DNA from: Takakia lepidozioides
Taxonomy: Eukaryota; Streptophyta; Takakiopsida; Takakiales; Takakiaceae
DNA: 64,000 nt
Assembly: GCA_030704615.1 (NCBI GenBank)
Contig: CM060732.1
Location: forward strand, 6,758,001-6,822,000
Reading direction: 5' to 3'
Shown: positions 12,059 to 22,105 of the stretch, in pieces
Numbering within the stretch: the stretch's first letter is position 1
How the letters are laid out: the number at the start of each line of letters is the position of its first letter
Program-made: the position numbers and the translations under genes
The notes under the pieces: model-generated
Databases searched by the model: none
Told to the model about the DNA's origin: nothing
The model's input: only the letters and a program-made list of their open reading frames with translations

Positions 12059-12346
12059 TCCCCCGGATGGCAAAACGGCGCCGAATTTCCATACGAGGCC
12101 TGTCGGACGAAGTCGTCTCGGGGGGAGAGGCCGACACCTGGCCGACAGAGAACATCCCCCAGATGGAAAAATAGCGCCGAATTTCCATCCGAGGCCGTTT
12201 GGATGAAGTCGTCTCGTGGGGAGAGGCCGACACCTGCCCGACAGAGAACGTCCCTCGGATGGAAAAACGGCGGCGAATTTCCATCCGAGGCCGTTCGGAT
12301 GAAGTTGTCTCGGGGGGAGAGGCCGACACCTGACCGACAGAGAACA
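12059..12346. repeat. 96-bp tandem repeat, three units
   Basis: Units begin at 12059, 12155 and 12251 (each TCCCYCGG/TCCCCCAG), and a partial unit starts at 12347 and runs into element B at about 12358. Each unit contains one imperfect GGCGCC-type palindrome (AACGGCGCCGAATTT or a variant). Because 96 is a multiple of three, both strands show long open frames that are probably fortuitous. It stands where the left terminus of element B would be expected. Confidence 0.8.
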
Positions 12347-12357
12347 TCCCCCGGACG

Positions 12358-13109
12358 GATTTCATGAGCGGACTCCTCCAAATTTGGAAATGCGGCAGAT
12401 TAAACAAGTATTAAAATAATAGTTTTTTATTTGACCTTGCCGTTTTTGGACGTTCCAGATCATGTAATGCGGCGAAGATATGTCGTCAGTAACAAGTCCG
12501 CTCATGGTTTTTTAGATCCGCTCATGGAAATAAGTGACCGTGCAACGGGAAATCCAGTATACCACTGCAAAAGGATGTCGCATACTGGCCTGTATAGAGT
12601 ATTCCGCGGTTTTACATGCCTTAACATTGGAATGAAGCTGACCCTTTTGCCGCGATTGAACCAATGGAGTCTGCACCAATACAGTCTGCAGTACTTCACA
12701 ATTCTGTCTTCTTCGGGTATTCGGGTTTGCAACTGAACTGGGAAATAAGGTGCCGCATTAGGGTTCGCACGTGCGAAATTTCGGAGCGGTTTGGTGTTGG
12801 CGAAGGCCGCCTCTGCCAGTACCTACGACGATACTTGGAAATGCGGCGCCGCATTTCCTTGTCGGAGGTCGAATGAGGAAAGCAAGTTTTCGGAAAGCAG
12901 AAAAACATGAACCCTCCAACATACAAAAATACATGCACGTGGAAGCAAGTGAACGATATAGTAATATCTTAGTTCGAGCAAAACAGGTTACTGGTAGGCA
13001 AGACATATGTCGGACCTTTCTGTGGCCAGAGTCTGAGGTACTGGCAGCAGTACAGTTCTACTATCCGAAAAGGATGGGCGTACCATTGTATTGGGACCGC
13101 AAGCCAAGC
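12358..13109 (-). other. left end region of element B (terminus lost)
   Basis: Near-identical inverted copy of 9090-9840 from element A. Homology begins at GGATTTCATGAGCGGACTCC, so the last ~95 bases of the element, including the terminal inverted repeat present at 9914-9933, are missing and replaced by the 96-bp repeat. It is the 3' flank of transposase B. No gene seen. Confidence 0.65.
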
Positions 13110-14483
13110 TCACTGGTCCCCTGGATCCATATTCAGAAGAGTGTGAACCTCCTGGGGGCTCAACCCTGGTGCATGTATGAAGTGATGAGTTGTGGAATTA
13201 CAACGGAGTCTCTTTAGGTACACGTAGTACAAATGCTTGCAAGGGCAGTATGATGCCCCCTTGTTCGCCATGATCTGGAAGTCGGTGCAATTGCAGGTGG
13301 GTAATTCTGAAATGGTGATGGTGTACACCTCATTGCGAACAGCTGAGCCCGCCGTGGCCATCTGATACACACGCCCGAATCCTGGTGGGGGCACTTCTGT
13401 CGAGCTCTGGATTGTACAGTTCATCCGAAGTGCATTCCCCATCCTTGTCTCGTTCACTTTTGAGGGAGGTCGCCGCCTCTTCGGTTTCCCCCAACGGTGT
13501 GTAGGATGTTTAGAGCTGTCGTGTCCCATTGTTCTTGCTCTCACAGGGGTCGGTGGTGGAGGCTGTGGAAGCGGAAATGGTTCTCTGGGGACGTCAATGC
13601 GCTGCACCATCCGAAATCCTGCGGCGGTAAGGGCGTCGGCCTCAACCTGACTCAGATCGCAGCCTGGTTCCACCGGCCACACCGGGGGAGCCTCTGGCAT
13701 TGTTTGTATGTTGTACTTGGGCTTTTTATACACGCAAGTCATAATGTCGTGCCTGCAGAACCAGAACTGGGTGGTTGTCGCCTCCGCAAACTTTGCATGG
13801 ACAAATCTTCCTGTAAAAGTAGGAGCAGGGACAGCCCCATCTGGATTCCTCCCTATCATCTCTAAACAACGTTGCCGTGTATCCACACGAATTGCGGAAC
13901 ACCTTCCTCGAAACGACGGCTTTGTGCGAGCAATTCTCCACTGTGATGTAGACACAGTCGTCTCCACAATGGCTTGGCCATACCGCATAACAGCGGGCGG
14001 AATGTGGGGCAAGGGAGCGGTGGGAATTTTTGCACGAAATCCCCGGTTGAAGGCGACGGCGATCTGGAATTTCTTGGGCTTCCACTGCTGGAAGACACAT
14101 TGTGCGGCAACATGACGAGACCTCGAGGTGCTGTCCGAATGTTCCTGTCGGATCTCCAGGAATCCTCTTCGCACCCGGGTTCCTCTTCAATCCTCCGCTT
14201 GACAGGGCGAGTCCGGACGTCCCCCTCTAGGTGTTCACCTCTGCGGTGCAGAGGCGTCCCTTTGATCTTCTCTCGCAATGCTGTCGCCCATTTCACTGGA
14301 TTCTTGGACCTCGAAGCTGTTCGTACCAACAATTCCTCCCTGTCCGGCCCAAAGCCCCATTGTTTGCCGCTCAGGAACTTGTAGTACGTGGCTTGCTGCA
14401 TGATTGCTCTGTCGATGTCCTCCGTTGTGGCCGTCACTACGTCCACCAGATGTGCGGCAGAAGATGCTCGCCAGGAGGAGTGA

Positions 14484-16366
14484 AGTATTTTAGAACACCG
14501 GATCCACGCTGGATACACCTACGGTTGGGCAATAAAAAGTCAGGGGATAGGAAGTATGCCACAGAGGCTGCAACACATTGGAGGAAGGGTGTTTGGTGTG
14601 CAAAATGTCAGAATGAAGGCCATACCACGAGCACATTGGTTACCAACACTGGTTTATGTGATAGCTTTGCTATCCATTAAGCGAGTAGAGTTTGAAGGCT
14701 AGGAGGAAAGGAAAGTGAATGTTTACACTCATATGCATGAAGAGCTTGTACTGGTAAAGAATTGGATTCCTAAGGATATTCTGTGGATCAAACTCACACC
14801 AAGAACAACTTTTTAGACTTGTTTGCCATATGGTTATATGGTAACGGAGACTTCTAGTATAGCCAAGGGTGCATTGAAGCTTGAAAGAAACCCAGGCATA
14901 TACGAGAGATACTACAGAAGAGAGTTTTGGTTATTGCCACATTAAAGAAATGAAATACATGGGACATGAGTAATGAAAGAGAAGCTAGACTCCAGAGATA
15001 TTCAGCAAAAAGAGAAAGTTATTTGAAAGCTAATTATCCATATCTTTGGGAGAGAGAGTAGACATAGGGGAATCATCTGGACCTCTCACACCATTAAGAT
15101 CAAAGAGTACATCACCTATACCGGAAGAACTAGAGTTGGATGCTACTCATTCTTATTCTTTGCAAGAAAGATTAAGGGAATTGGTACAGGAAGAAGATCA
15201 ACCGCGAGATGAAAGATCTGAGGTACATCCCTGGATAAAAGATTTGACAGAAATCTTTGATAAGAGTTGGCATGGAACACCAAAAGCAGGAACTCCAGTT
15301 TCTGAAACGGAAGATGAAGAAGGAGGAGAGGATGTGGCAGAGCCAACGGAGAGTTCAGACTCTCCAACACCATTGCAATTGAGTTACATGAGTGAAGAAG
15401 AAGAAACCCAAGGGCATAACTTGGAAGATGAAAACAGAGAGAAGAAATTGGAAGATGAAGAGTATGAAGAAGTAGACCCAACAACTGAGGTTGAGACTAC
15501 AACCAAGATATCCCAACCCGTTGGATCTGGATCAAGTGGAGCACTTGGATCACAGGCCAACGAAGGTGTCGGCTCAGGGGGATCGGGCGGGCAGCCTGGA
15601 TCTGACTCTGGGGAGGCAGGGAGTGTGGGAAGTAGTGCAACTGGAGCTGGGAATATTGTGAATATAGTGGGGCCAGTAGCAGGGAGTGCTCAGGGGCTAG
15701 CACTTGTTGGAAGTTCCACCACAACTACAACAGGTCCTCAAGGACCAGCACCTGTCAGTCGGCAGGGGGTAGGGCCACAGATGGCGTTACAACCAACACG
15801 GGCTAAACCACATTTTCCAATATATTCAGGAAAAAGGGATCCTGATGTACACATTAGCCAATTTGAGCACATGTGTATTGTGAACAATGAGAATGGCGAT
15901 GATGCCAAGATGAGACTGTTTCCTTGTTCACTTATAAAGAAAGCAAGTAGAAAAATGGATGAATGTATAATGGATGTTGAGCAATGACAAAAATTCATGA
16001 CAGGAAGATGCATGACCAAAACTTTTGACGAATGCACAACGTATATGAAATGAGTGTGGAAGGTTTGTGGGGTGGATTAAAGAGTACAGAGGATGAATGT
16101 ACAATGGATGTTGAACAACGGAAAGCATTCATGAATGGAGCACGCATGAATACACTGTAGATGAATGCACAATGGATATGAGAAGAGTTAGGGAGGTTTG
16201 TGAGATGGATTCATACATATTGCAATTTAAATGAAAGTTGATTCTGTGATTATTATTTGTTCTAAAGGTAATTACGGTGGAGGAAGGGGATTCAACGTTT
16301 TCCAGGTAGTATGAAAATGAACATTAAAAGAATATAGTTCAGTCTGACTCAGAGTCAGTACAATGT
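14484..16366 (+). mobile_element. rearranged gypsy gag fragment inserted in transposase B
   Basis: Foreign DNA breaks transposase B between GGAGTG at 14483 and GATTCTGCC at 16367; copy A is continuous there apart from four bases. The left part holds a shuffled nucleocapsid piece (KGVWCAKCQNEGHTT), then the leader and Gag start of the same family as G1 and G2 (47880-48590, 57746-59130). An open frame at 15046-15987 encodes an acidic, Gly/Ser-rich Gag N-terminus ending in a capsid-like piece (KPHFPIYSGKRDPDVHISQFE, LFPCSLIKKAS), then drifts into short ATGGATGAATG-like repeats to 16200. No LTR and no clear target duplication, so this may be a repair patch rather than a clean insertion. Confidence 0.7.
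15046..15987 (+). pseudogene. gypsy Gag N-terminal fragment
   Basis: Open frame of 313 codons homologous to the Gag frames on the minus strand at 58531-57746 and 47816-46935. It has a Glu-rich domain (SWHGTPKAGTPVSE, LQLSYMSEEEE), a Gly/Ser/Thr linker and the beginning of the capsid-like domain. It lacks the rest of the capsid and the zinc knuckles. Part of a dead insertion. Confidence 0.65.
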
Positions 16367-18820
16367 ATCCCCGCTTCCTCTGCATCGATTCTGCCATATT
16401 CGTGTTCGGCATGTCCGTGTCGGAATCCAAGCACCGCTCCTAGAAGGACACAAACAATGGTGAGGGACCAATCGAAATGTCCGTAACAGAAAGACAAATG
16501 AACGAAATTGACAGCAGCCTACCTCCCGCATGTACTGTCCGAACTGTCGATACCGAAAATGCCACCACCCCAACCAGCTGTGCAATGCTCCCAGATTGGT
16601 TGTCTCCACTGCACCTGACGTGTTCCACCAAGCCTCGATGATAGCAAACTTAACCTCCGCGTCATCAAATGTGGGTGCATCCTTCCACGCCGTACAAAGG
16701 ACACGGTGTTCAGCCTGGAATGAGCTAGCAACAAATTTGGTAGTGTAGTGGGATAGACTCTGCATCCAATGGAATCCACAGGATCTCTCTTTCCCCTCCA
16801 TTGGAACATTGGGGTCCTCACCGTACACACGCCGCACCGCTGCCCAGTTGGCCTGAGCGTTGTCTGCCATGAATCCCCTGAAATTGGGCTCTGGCAATCC
16901 CGCCCTTGCCATCTGCTCGTTTATGCCCTCCCACAGATGCATCTCGGACTGTGTGTCCTCCCCTTTCATCTCGCAGATTGCAATCGTCATGAGCCTCTTG
17001 GAGTGATAGTCATAAACATGCGCACCCATAGTCACCCACTGATGGTTTGTAATTTGCTTGATGTGATCAAACATCACCCAAGCATTCGACAAGTTTCCAG
17101 TTGTCATGCGAGTGACCAAGTCGACTCCACTCCCAGGCCCACACGTCGACATTTTGAAAATGTAACAACGATCGGATTCGTTGCCTTACCCTGGAAACCT
17201 GCTACCTTGGATGTAGTCATATCTAGTCATTCGTTTCACCTCCAGGATTGAGTACATGTCCGACCCCCTGCCGAACTCCTGCTTGCAAGATACGATGTGA
17301 TTCCGCACATTCGGACTACAAACGTGCGAGACGGACTCCAAGAGGTCACGCATCTCGTCTTCGGTCAAGGGCTCTCGGTCGGAACCATCTTCAGACATGA
17401 TTTTGCCAAGAGCAATCTTGTGGGCTGCCTTCAGCTGAATCTGCTTTGGTCTAGCTCCGGGGCTCAATTTCACCTCCTCTTTTATGATGTCGTGTGCTTC
17501 CTGCACAGCCTCACGCATGTTGCCTCTCGCCAAGGGGTGGCAGTGGACCCCAACGTGTATGCAAGCTCTAGTCAAGTCCGGGAGCAAATGAATAACGTAA
17601 TATTGCTTGGCTCTGCACATGGACATGCACGTCGGTGGTTCTTTGCAATGTGCACACTTGAAAGAACCCGCAGGAGCTTGGCTGGAGACAATGAATGGAT
17701 GATGCGTTGTGCCAGTCCAATCCGTCTTGTTTCTCCGCCCTCCTTTGGAGAGAAAGTGGAAGCAGGTGGGATTGAGGCACCTCAGCTTCCCCGCACAGAG
17801 GACATATCGTACACGAACACCATCAGCAATTTTCGTGCTACTGGTCTTCGTCACACACCAGGGGTGTCCGTCATGCTTTCGATCCATGTCTGTTAACATC
17901 CCGGAGGCTTTGTTTGACGAAGAAACAGGTGGAAACTCGAAGATGACATTGCCATCGACTTCGGGAGGCAGAAACGTTACCTTTCTGACTGGGAATCTGG
18001 CATAGTCGAGAGCAGCCAGCTCGGAGCGAGAACCATCGAGGTGATGTTGTCGTAGGAGCTGCACAATGGACCGGGTTGGAGTTATGCTTGAGGGCACATG
18101 CCTAGCACCTACAGAGACGTCCATGCCGGATTTGAACGACCGTGTGGAGGACATGGGTACCTCAATGCAATCATCTTCCTCGTCGGAAATGTCGAATACG
18201 TCCACACGAGAAGCTATGGAGGGTCTTGACAGTCCAGGTCGGGAATGATTATCGTTGCATACCTCTCTGTTGGCAGTGGCCGCCTCTCGGTTTCCGGACT
18301 CCTTTGTGGATGGTGTGGGCAGCGACTGATTCGGAAAGGGAATGGGCATTCCCACAGCTCGGTACAGGATGGTGTCTGATGGGGGTACGTGCCATTCGAT
18401 TCCGCAACCTCCGTCGTTACCTAGCACGACAATGGTCTCGTCAACCTGTCTAGGAACATCCTTCCTTTCTTCTTCCAAATAAACTGTGCCCAGTTTGAGC
18501 TTGAATTTGGAACAAAGGTAAGTTTTAGTCACTCTGCAAAGTCCTCCCTCGTTTGGGATCCAGGCTCTCCCAAGTTGCGGAGGACAGCAAACTATAGCGT
18601 AGGAATTCGGAGCCATCGAAGACCGCACGAAGTTGGCAAGTGCGAGGTTCAGTATAGCGACAGACCAAGGCTCACAGGCACCATGCGGAGTCCATCGACG
18701 ATTGGAAGTCGCACATTGAAGTGGAAAGTCTTGTTTCAAGCTACATGCATGAAGGTGGGAGGTTTGATTCCATAGCCAGTAAGTATGACAATGATGACCG
18801 ATTCGGCGACGAAATAACAT

Positions 18821-19385
18821 CTCCTGACAGTTTCTCCTGAGGGTGGATCCAGCAGTATTCTCGGTGCAGACAGGAACGTTCGCACTGACAAATGCGAGTA
18901 TTGTTAGTTAAAACGGTCAGACAACCAAGTTGTGCTCATCAAGACTGGCCGCAATTGTGTTGTTTTGGAACAATGCAACCCATTCAAGTTCCAGATTTCC
19001 CGTCCCGAGTGATTCTTTCGATTGCTGGTGGACGGAAATACGGCGCCGCATTTCCGTATTGCATCTTGGTCATGCACCAGAGCGACGGAAATGCGGCACC
19101 GAGTTTCCGTCCGGGGGAAACCTTTATACTCTCCAAAACGGAAATGCGGTAACGCATTTCCATCCAGCAAGCACGGTATGTGAAGGTGGAACGGAAATGC
19201 GGTACCGCATTTCCGTTCTGATTGAGAATTATGAACAACGGGAACAGAAATGCGGCACCGCATTTCCGTCCGAGTCGCACTTTTCCGACATTCCAGAACG
19301 GAAATGCGGCGCCGCATTTCCATTTTGTATCTGATGCATGGAGCTGAGGGATAGAAATGCTGCAACACATTTCCGTCCTTAAAAG
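18821..19385. repeat. leader and truncated palindrome array of element B
   Basis: Inverted copy of about 4700-5260. It holds seven palindromes of the AAATGCGGYRCCGCATTT class between 19036 and 19372, at the 53-bp spacing of array A. Homology to element A stops at about 19385, where the sequence switches to one matching 35715 onward of element C, so the rest of the array is absent. Confidence 0.85.
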
Positions 19386-19497
19386 ACAGACGTGGCTGCT
19401 TACACATCTGCTCGTGCATAGTGGTTGCATGTTCCACCGCTTCGCTCTCTCGCTCCTTGCCCTTCTGTAGTGACATTCTCCTGCGTTTCCTCTCCTT

Positions 19498-20799
19498 ATG
19501 CGGCATAGTGGTAGCATAGAGTTTGTGGAAGGTCAGGCAACTCCGGCAAAGAGAAGGAGGACGCGGGATTTTGGGAAGCCGCCGACGACATGACTTAAGC
19601 TCCGTCTCATGCATGAAATGCAGACCTCGTTATCCGGAGACTCGGATCGCCACCAGTGAGAGATTCGTGCTTTGCGGATATGAAGCACTCCATATGCAAT
19701 ATTCCTTTTACACCTTTTTTTTTGCGTGCAGTGTCTCATGTTTTCCTGTTTGTTTGACATGGGAGCTGGGGAGGGATCGCAGGGGGGCGAAGCAACACAA
19801 TCAACTTTGGATACTCCTGCCCGGGTGCTGCGCTCGCAAGGTGGAAGTGCATCAAGGCAGGCGAGTCCTCATTCAACACCTCAGATATCGCCTCAGAAAA
19901 GCCCACCTAGAGTTCGGAAGTCGAGGAAGCAGAAGGAGCCCATGGCTTCGCCAGTAAAACCCCTAGGGAGACTGGAAGCGGAGATATTGGGTTTGCAGTC
20001 AATTTCAAAAAACACGAATGCGGTGGAGGCCGCTGGAGATGTGGGAGTTGGATCTGCAGAAGGGCGGCCCATTGAGCTGACAGAAGGAGAGGACGACAAC
20101 GTGGTACGACTTGGCGACGATCAGAACCTGCTGGAGCTTGCGGAGAAGCAAAACCTCCAGGACATTTCCTTCTCTGCAGACTCTTATCTTTCAGGCATTT
20201 TGCTTCGTGAAGAAACATTAGAAATTCAAATTACGTGAAACAGGAAGACTTGTTGATTCCACAGTTGATCCACTGGAGTATAACGTCCTGTTCAACCATG
20301 TGGGAGAGAAGGACATTCTTTGTGATTTGTCGGGCAAGCCATGGAGGTATGGCAGGACCAGGAGTCCTGCATTCATCCCAGACGCTCATGGAAACATGTA
20401 CGGATGTTGAAGGCAGGGTCCTCGACATCACTGCAAATACAGGTGAGAACGTTAATTGAATGCGGCACCAAAATTGACACCATTTCCGTTTGTGTATGTT
20501 TGCTTGTGCGAGGAAGCGACTCATTCTTGAGTTTGGTTGTGGTTGTGTCGTATGAATTTGCAGGTGCCTGTATGTGGGCGGGAAGGATGTCGAACCGATT
20601 TGTGTTTTCATTTGAGGGGGATACGGCCTTGTACGATTACAATTTGGCGGGCCTTCAGCGTTTGCCTCCGACTGAGGATCCCAAAAACGCAAAAGATGAC
20701 GTGGAAGGGGAGGAGGAAGATGAAGAGGAGGAAGTCCAGGAAATTCGTTCGATGCAGGGGCGCCCGAAGCCGCTTCCCCCAATGCCTGTCTTCGAGTGA
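19498..20799 (+). pseudogene. internally deleted ParB-methyltransferase gene, copy 4 (element B)
   Basis: Almost identical to the copy at 35825-40375 at both ends. The first exon (ATG 19498) has a TGA where the other copy has CGA (after GKPPTT). The second exon encodes MFSCLFDMGAGEGSQGGE and the disordered stretch, then at about 20163 jumps from CTCCAGGACA straight to the polypyrimidine tract of the last-but-one intron (TTTCCTTCTCTGCAG). About 3.25 kb (36490-39743 in copy 2) is missing, with two bases of possible overlap (CA) at the joint. The ParB-like domain and the middle exons are gone. The final exons, with the VLDITANTG and CMWAGRMSNRFVFSFEGD methyltransferase motifs, remain up to the stop at 20799. 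Non-functional by itself. Confidence 0.8.
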
Positions 20800-20840
20800 G
20801 TTGCACCATAGTAAGTGTATTGGTTTCGGTTGTAGGGACC

Positions 20841-21413
20841 ATGCAACCTGCCGATGATTCCCTGTTTGAATTCTCTAATGTACTTCATTCTATGTTTGTG
20901 CGTACACTCAGCCTTGCAGAGTCGTCCGACGAGGAGAAGCTGGGAGACTTGCCCGAATCGGACCCTGTTGCAGAGGAGGAGACAGAATCGCATCGGCCAT
21001 TCTTTGCCAGAAAATCGTTTTTCGCGAGTCCCCAGAAGCCTTTTTTTCTACCAGCCTATGCAGACACGGCTGCCAGAGAAGCCATCAGGAGGGAGGATAG
21101 GCCTACTCGGTTAGAGCAATTGACATACGGGAATGAGCAGAGAATTATAATGAGTCGTGAGGCCAAACATAGAATTGTGAAAGGCAGAGTAGGGAAGTTC
21201 GTAATAGAATCCGCGTCCGAGAGCGAGGGGAATGTTGAGGACACTTCCGCACCCAGGTGGACAGTTCCGGCTGGTGAGGATGGTATTTTTGAGGGGAGGG
21301 CTTCTCAGAGTAACAGCGGTAGCGACAGTGCAGGTTCGGAGGCAAGTGGAAGGCAGCCATCCTTGCATGAGGCCGGGGATGCATCGGACAGTGATAGCGG
21401 ATCCTCACCATAG
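20841..21413 (+). CDS. acidic ORF4 of element B
   Basis: Open frame of 190 codons from ATG at 20841 (MQPADDSLFEF). No family recognised. It is acidic and serine-rich (SLAESSDEEKLGD; C-terminus with ASDSDSGSSP), with a short basic centre (REAKHRIVKGRVGKF). It is about 96% identical to ORF4 at 40417-40989 and lies 41 bases after the methyltransferase stop. The short gap with a GTAAGT and a TTGTAG raises the possibility that it is a spliced extension of the upstream gene, but no joint keeping frame was found. The frame is intact although the upstream gene is deleted. Confidence 0.55.
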   Translation: MQPADDSLFEFSNVLHSMFVRTLSLAESSDEEKLGDLPESDPVAEEETESHRPFFARKSFFASPQKPFFLPAYADTAAREAIRREDRPTRLEQLTYGNEQRIIMSREAKHRIVKGRVGKFVIESASESEGNVEDTSAPRWTVPAGEDGIFEGRASQSNSGSDSAGSEASGRQPSLHEAGDASDSDSGSSP

Positions 21414-22105
21414 CAAAGTCTCATTTGGATCCTTTTGTTGTACAGTTCTGAAACACTTAATGAAAATATTGACGATTTGAAAAATCATTGTGTTCAGACT
21501 GCTTGTCCGATTCCCTACATTTCTTCCGCCAACCAAAATGTATAATAAAAGCAGAAGAGACGCAAACTTCAGTGAAGAACCCTACAAGTAATTTATGCAC
21601 ACCATCGAGCCGAGAACTTGAAGCCATGAAAACCCTGCCGTTTCTAACATTCCTATTGGGAAATTTGGCGCCGAAATAGCCCAATGCGTGCCTTCGTTAT
21701 ATGGGCCTCAAAAATTCCGCGGATGAATTACTGTACCAAAATATCGCGATGGAAGCCTTCAGCACAAGGCACTTCAGCACATTCCACTTGGGTATTTCGG
21801 CGCCCAAATAGCCCGTTCTGCGCCATTAAATACCGCACTATATCACATTTTAAGAGGTAATTTCGGTGCCGAAATACCCCGGTGGATGTCTTCAAAACAC
21901 CATTTTAGCACACTGCTCTTGGGAATAACGGCGCCGAAATACCTCATTCCGCATCCTGGACCAGGAGAAACAGACCCTATTACCGAGGTAAGAGGACATA
22001 ACACCGTCAATAAAGGCAGGAAAATTCCAATTCCGCGGATGTCCGCTCATGAGCTCATAGGCTCATGGGCTCATGGGCTCATGCGCTCATGAAATAGTAA
22101 ACCTC
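21414..22105. repeat. right terminus of element B with four palindromes
   Basis: No gene. Four GGCGCC/GGTGCC palindromes with AATTT-type arms (about 21670, 21801, 21869, 21934) are followed by GCTCATG repeats and the terminus CTCATGAAATAGTAAACCTC ending at 22105. The segment is nearly identical to 40990-41679. The following nine bases, TGGGTCAGA, are the expected target duplication, but no left copy was found because the left end of B is damaged. Confidence 0.75.

Larger units (their letters stand above)
13110..18820 (-). pseudogene. MULE-type SWIM transposase, element B (stop, frameshift, insertion)
   Basis: Inverted near-identical copy of the transposase at 5266-9088. Exon 1 is 18820-16523 and exon 2 starts at 16439. 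It keeps the reading frame where copy A is shifted (EVDGNVIFEFPPV). It has its own lesions: a TAA at about 17186 where A has CAA (after GSRFPG), a retrotransposon fragment (14484-16366) placed directly after the catalytic Glu in NMAES, and a one-base change near 14022 that splits exon 2 into two frames. Catalytic Asp motifs (MFDHIKQITN, MADNAQANW) and the SWIM finger (CNC-x15-CKH near 13300) are still readable. Comparing A and B gives the undamaged gene layout, but neither copy should make a full protein. Confidence 0.8.
4700..19385. repeat. giant inverted repeat formed by elements A and B
   Basis: The arm 4700-9840 on the plus strand matches 19385-12358 on the minus strand over its whole length, apart from the retrotransposon fragment at 14484-16366 and scattered substitutions and small indels. 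The spacer is 9841-12357. The two elements point their transposase 3' ends at each other. Confidence 0.88.

Noticed and set aside
12039-12407. Repetitive protein frames over the 96-bp repeat
   Set aside because: 96 is divisible by three, so any stop-free unit gives a long frame on both strands. No start context or conservation outside the repeat.
14484-16366. Clean retrotransposon insertion in transposase B
   Set aside because: No LTRs, no target duplication and an internally shuffled order (nucleocapsid piece before leader) argue for a rearranged fragment.
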